The translations under genes and the position numbers were made by a program. This document shows positions 63,270 to 64,000 of a stretch of 64,000 nt of DNA, in pieces. The notes beneath the pieces are model-generated. The model had not been told where the DNA came from, did not search any database, and was given only the letters and a program-made list of their open reading frames with translations. The stretch covers positions 4,464,001-4,528,000 of the forward strand of contig NZ_BHZC01000001.1 of NCBI RefSeq assembly GCF_003865135.1, read 5' to 3'. Origin of the DNA: Streptomyces chrestomyceticus JCM 4735. Its GTDB lineage: Bacteria > Actinomycetota > Actinomycetes > Streptomycetales > Streptomycetaceae. Every line of letters starts with the position of its first letter. Positions within the stretch are counted from its first letter, which is position 1.

Positions 63270-64000
63270 ATGACTGCCAACCACCCCCCTCCCGCCCATG
63301 TATCCGGCCCCGCTCCCGCACCCGCTCCCGGTCCCGCCGCGGCGGCCGGACGGGTCGCCGTCGTCACCGGCGGATCACGCGGCATCGGCCGGGCGGTCTG
63401 CCTCCGGCTCGCCCAGGACGGCCTGGCCGTCGTGGTGAACTACGCCCACGACGCGGCTGCCGCCGAGGAGACGGCGGCAGCGGTCGGCGCCGCCGGCGGG
63501 CGGGCGATCGCCGTGCGGGCGGACGTGGCGGACGAGGACGCGGTCGCCGCCCTGTTCGAGCGGGCGGAGCGGGAGTTCGGCGGCGTCGACGTCGTGGTGA
63601 ACTGCGCCGGCCGCCTCGCCCTGTCACCGGTCGCCGATCTCGACCTGGCGGTGCTCGACGCCGTACACCGCACCAACATCCGGGGCACCTTCGTCGTCGC
63701 CCAGCAGGCCGCCCGGCGGCTGCGCGCGGGCGGCGCGTTCGTGGGGTTCTCGACCTCCGTGGTCGGCACCCGGTTCCCTGCTTACGGCGCGTACGCGGCG
63801 AGCAAGGCGGCGGTCGAGGCGCTCACGCTGATCCTCGCCCGCGAGCTGCGCGGGCGGGACATCACCGTCAACACCGTCGCGCCCGGCCCCACGGCCACGG
63901 ACCTGTTCCTCGAAGGCAAGACGCCCGAGCAGGTCGACCAGCTCGCCGAGGCCCCGCCCCTGGAGCGGCTGGGCACTCCCGAGGACATCGCCCAGGTGGT
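63270..64000 (+). CDS. Short-chain dehydrogenase/reductase (partial at window end)
   Basis: 243 residues visible; continues past the edge. Classical SDR: VVTGGSRGIGRAV (NADP site), NCAGRLALSP, NIRGTFVVAQQAARR, catalytic Ser in FSTSVVGTRF, YxxxK in YGAYAASKAA, NTVAPGPTATDLF. ATG 63270 after GGGGG. Likely target of the divergent MmyB-type regulator. Confidence 0.9.
   Translation, partial: MTANHPPPAHVSGPAPAPAPGPAAAAGRVAVVTGGSRGIGRAVCLRLAQDGLAVVVNYAHDAAAAEETAAAVGAAGGRAIAVRADVADEDAVAALFERAEREFGGVDVVVNCAGRLALSPVADLDLAVLDAVHRTNIRGTFVVAQQAARRLRAGGAFVGFSTSVVGTRFPAYGAYAASKAAVEALTLILARELRGRDITVNTVAPGPTATDLFLEGKTPEQVDQLAEAPPLERLGTPEDIAQV

Overview
The window is high-GC actinobacterial DNA, almost certainly Streptomyces. 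Signs are strong third-position GC bias, GTG/TTG starts, many leaderless genes, four-base ATGA/GTGA overlaps, rare TTA (bldA-type) codons, AfsR/LuxR-type ATPase regulators, and families common in streptomycetes such as sortase substrates and SigE-type sigma factors. No insertion sequence, integrase, rRNA or CRISPR array was seen.

Layout. 1-4.1 kb: a partial gene, then an ECF sigma / zf-HC2 membrane protein / ABC ATPase / membrane protein operon whose last gene is frameshifted. 4.1-8.6 kb: guanine deaminase, a secreted CAP protein, and cbtBA (cobalt uptake) behind a cobalamin riboswitch, divergent from a degenerate histidine phosphatase. 8.8-12.7 kb: a tsaD-alaS pair outside its usual neighbourhoods, with a near-promoter 23-bp palindrome. 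12.7-15.3 kb: a nitrilase/AguB-like amidase and a LacI-type regulator, separated by a promoter with two palindromic operators and an array of fourteen 19-bp repeats. 15.5-19.3 kb: two tandem AfsR/LuxR-like NTPase proteins. 19.3-25.8 kb: HD hydrolase, an AraC-cupin-GDSL module bracketed by exact 23-bp direct repeats, a GlxA-type regulator, a frameshifted alpha/beta hydrolase and a methyltransferase. 25.8-30.3 kb: an ABC-F ATPase, a TerD-nuclease fusion with a TTA codon, and a small uncharacterised protein.

30.8-46.5 kb holds what looks like an undescribed biosynthetic cluster. An Eis-type N-acetyltransferase is followed by a tightly coupled set: DegT aminotransferase, ArnC-like glycosyltransferase, FAD amine-oxidase-like enzyme, class III aminotransferase, small protein, two GMC oxidoreductases, an SbnA-like PLP synthase, a heme-oxygenase-like iron enzyme and a ROK kinase. 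An NCS1 permease and a PNPOx-like flavoprotein with a TTA codon come next. The enzymes point to an amino-sugar or aminocyclitol product with a diaminopropionate-type building block, with acetylation as possible self-protection; this is inference.

46.6-51.99 kb: small membrane protein, amidase, degenerate APH-like protein and two membrane proteins, one frameshifted. 51.99-54.4 kb: a compact zinc-starvation locus (Zur-like box, cysteine-free L32, COG0523 GTPase, Fur-family regulator, His-rich protein). 54.5-56.5 kb: a LAETG sortase substrate and a SigE-type sigma operon. 56.9-64 kb: conserved core genes (ParB-like small protein, LytR_C protein, upp, tadA with its companion, tRNA-Ser), then map/XRE and MmyB-like regulator/SDR divergons, the last cut by the window edge.

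Three genes carry apparent single-base losses, two of them clearly in G or C runs and all in the same direction. Homopolymer undercalling in the assembly is therefore a real alternative to true pseudogenes.
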